From Solimonas flava DSM 18980 (GTDB lineage: Bacteria > Pseudomonadota > Gammaproteobacteria > Nevskiales > Nevskiaceae): a stretch of 64,000 bases of DNA. Made by a program: the position numbers and the translations under genes. The number at the start of each line of letters is the position of its first letter. The first letter of the stretch is position 1. The notes beneath the pieces are model-generated. The model did not search any database and was not told where the DNA came from. It was given only the letters and a program-made list of their open reading frames with translations. This document shows positions 63,196 to 64,000 of the stretch, piece by piece. The DNA lies in contig NZ_AUFV01000002.1 of assembly GCF_000426685.1 (NCBI RefSeq), forward strand, positions 310,001 through 374,000, written 5' to 3'.

Positions 63196-64000
63196 TCAGG
63201 CGCCGTAGCGGTAGCGCAGGCCGAGCACCCAGGTGCGAGGCGCGCCGGGCGCGACGAAACGTGCCGGCGCGGCGTCCCCGGCAGCGAGATGGGGTTGCAG
63301 CAGCTCGCCGTTCGGAAACAGGTCGGCGGCGATCGCGCCGAAGGTCTCGTAGCGGCGGTCGAACAGGTTGTCGATGCGCGTGTACAGCTCCACGGCCGGA
63401 TGCGGCTGCCAGTGCGCGCGCAGGTCAACGAGCGCGTAGCCGGCGGTGCGCCAGTCGTGGCGGGTATCGTCCTCGTTGTCGATGCGCCCGTCCTCGTTGC
63501 CGCTGCTGCGCTGCGAGGAGAAGGCGAGCAGATCGGCGCCGACGCCGAGGTTCTCGCGCAACGTCCAGTCGAGGCCGAGGCGCGCGCTGTGTTCCGGCAG
63601 GCCGGCGATGCGCGTGCCGCTGCGCACGGCGACGTCGCGTTCGCCGGAGGCCAGCGTGGTCGCCGCCTGGTAGCGGGCATCGAGCCAGCTGTAGCCGAGG
63701 CGCAGTGCCAGCGCGCCGAGTGTGGCGCGCAGCGAGAGGTCGGCGCCCTGGTGGCGCGTGCGCGGGACATTGGCGAAGTAGCCCTGCTGGGTGCTGGCGG
63801 CGCGCAGGAACAGGATGTCGTCGCGGTTGTCGGTGCGGTACAGCGCGAGCGACGCGCGCCAACGCTCGCCCGGCTGCCAGCGTGCGCCGAGCTCGGTGGT
63901 GCGGGAGACGACCTGATCGAGATAAGGATCGGCCTGCAGGCCGGTCGGCAGGCGGCACGGCCGCGCGGGATCGGCGCAGCCGAGTTCGATCGCGGTCGGG
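63196..64000 (-). CDS. TonB-dependent receptor, C-terminal part (gene runs off the window)
   Basis: The frame is open from the window edge to the stop at 63196-63198, about 267 codons. Seen are the late barrel strands of a TonB-dependent receptor: ELGCADPARPCRLP, VVSRTTELGARWQPGERWRA, FLRAASTQQGYFANVPRTRH, QGADLSLRATLGALALRLGY and VELYTRIDNLFDRRYETFG, the last being the conserved near-terminal NLFDRRYE motif. The plug domain and TonB box would lie outside. Substrate unknown. It converges on the broken substrate-binding gene and the YdeI-like gene. Confidence 0.88.
   Translation of the reverse strand, partial: PTAIELGCADPARPCRLPTGLQADPYLDQVVSRTTELGARWQPGERWRASLALYRTDNRDDILFLRAASTQQGYFANVPRTRHQGADLSLRATLGALALRLGYSWLDARYQAATTLASGERDVAVRSGTRIAGLPEHSARLGLDWTLRENLGVGADLLAFSSQRSSGNEDGRIDNEDDTRHDWRTAGYALVDLRAHWQPHPAVELYTRIDNLFDRRYETFGAIAADLFPNGELLQPHLAAGDAAPARFVAPGAPRTWVLGLRYRYGA

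Noticed and set aside
1-64000. CRISPR array, prophage or transposase genes
   Set aside because: No regularly spaced direct repeats and no integrase, transposase or phage structural motifs were seen.

Overview
The window is one contiguous, very GC-rich bacterial chromosome segment. Its gene content points to a gammaproteobacterium near Nevskiales or Xanthomonadales: a ruvCAB-ybgC-tolQRAB-pal-cpoB-queE-queC-tRNA-Lys block, a complete ccmA-I cytochrome c maturation operon, a UbiM-like quinone hydroxylase, and intergenic repeats of the TACTTTTCTTTGC type seen in xanthomonads. The order-level placement is inference. Coding density is high and many genes overlap or use GTG starts.

Layout. 15-470: a large imperfect palindromic repeat. 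568-4605: flgJ, flgK and flgL, late flagellar rod/hook genes. 4824-15379: an insert between flagellar genes. It holds a giant lipoprotein joining a phosphodiester-glycosidase domain to a purple-acid-phosphatase-like domain, a second small lipoprotein, a 249-bp tandem duplication carrying the remnant of a pilin gene, and a compact archaic (Csu-type) chaperone-usher pilus operon on the minus strand. 15563-18688: a FliA-type promoter, fliC, flaG and fliD. 18784-20959: folD and a UbiM-like monooxygenase on the minus strand. 21151-28021: ccmABCDEFGHI. 28093-38913: a MaoC-like dehydratase, galU, sucA and sucB, an AraC regulator, a PF10118 di-iron-type protein, a methyltransferase and lpdA. 38989-43205: a YfaZ-like porin-like protein, yebC, ruvC, ruvA, ruvB and ybgC. 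43281-49723: the Tol-Pal envelope system plus queE and queC. 49773-49954: tRNA-Lys and tRNA-Pro. 50038-56257: an AddB-like/AddA-like nuclease-helicase pair. 56357-64000: fdxA, an unknown lipoprotein, a NUDIX hydrolase, an outer-membrane beta-barrel protein, tRNA-Leu, an M48 protease, an EthD-like protein, a frameshifted transporter fragment, a lower-GC YdeI/OmdA-like gene and the 3' part of a TonB-dependent receptor gene.

How it fits together. The first 19 kb is about the cell surface: the flagellar filament with its junction and cap, a pilus, and surface lipoproteins likely to act on phosphodiester-linked glycans or phosphate esters. The middle is core respiration and central metabolism: c-type cytochrome assembly, quinone synthesis, and the three subunits of 2-oxoglutarate dehydrogenase, with E3 about 3.3 kb from E1/E2. 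The next part is DNA repair (RuvABC, AddAB-like) and envelope integrity (Tol-Pal). The most unusual content is the multi-domain lipoprotein and pilus insert in the flagellar locus and the palindromic element beside flgJ. No CRISPR array, prophage or insertion sequence with a transposase was seen.
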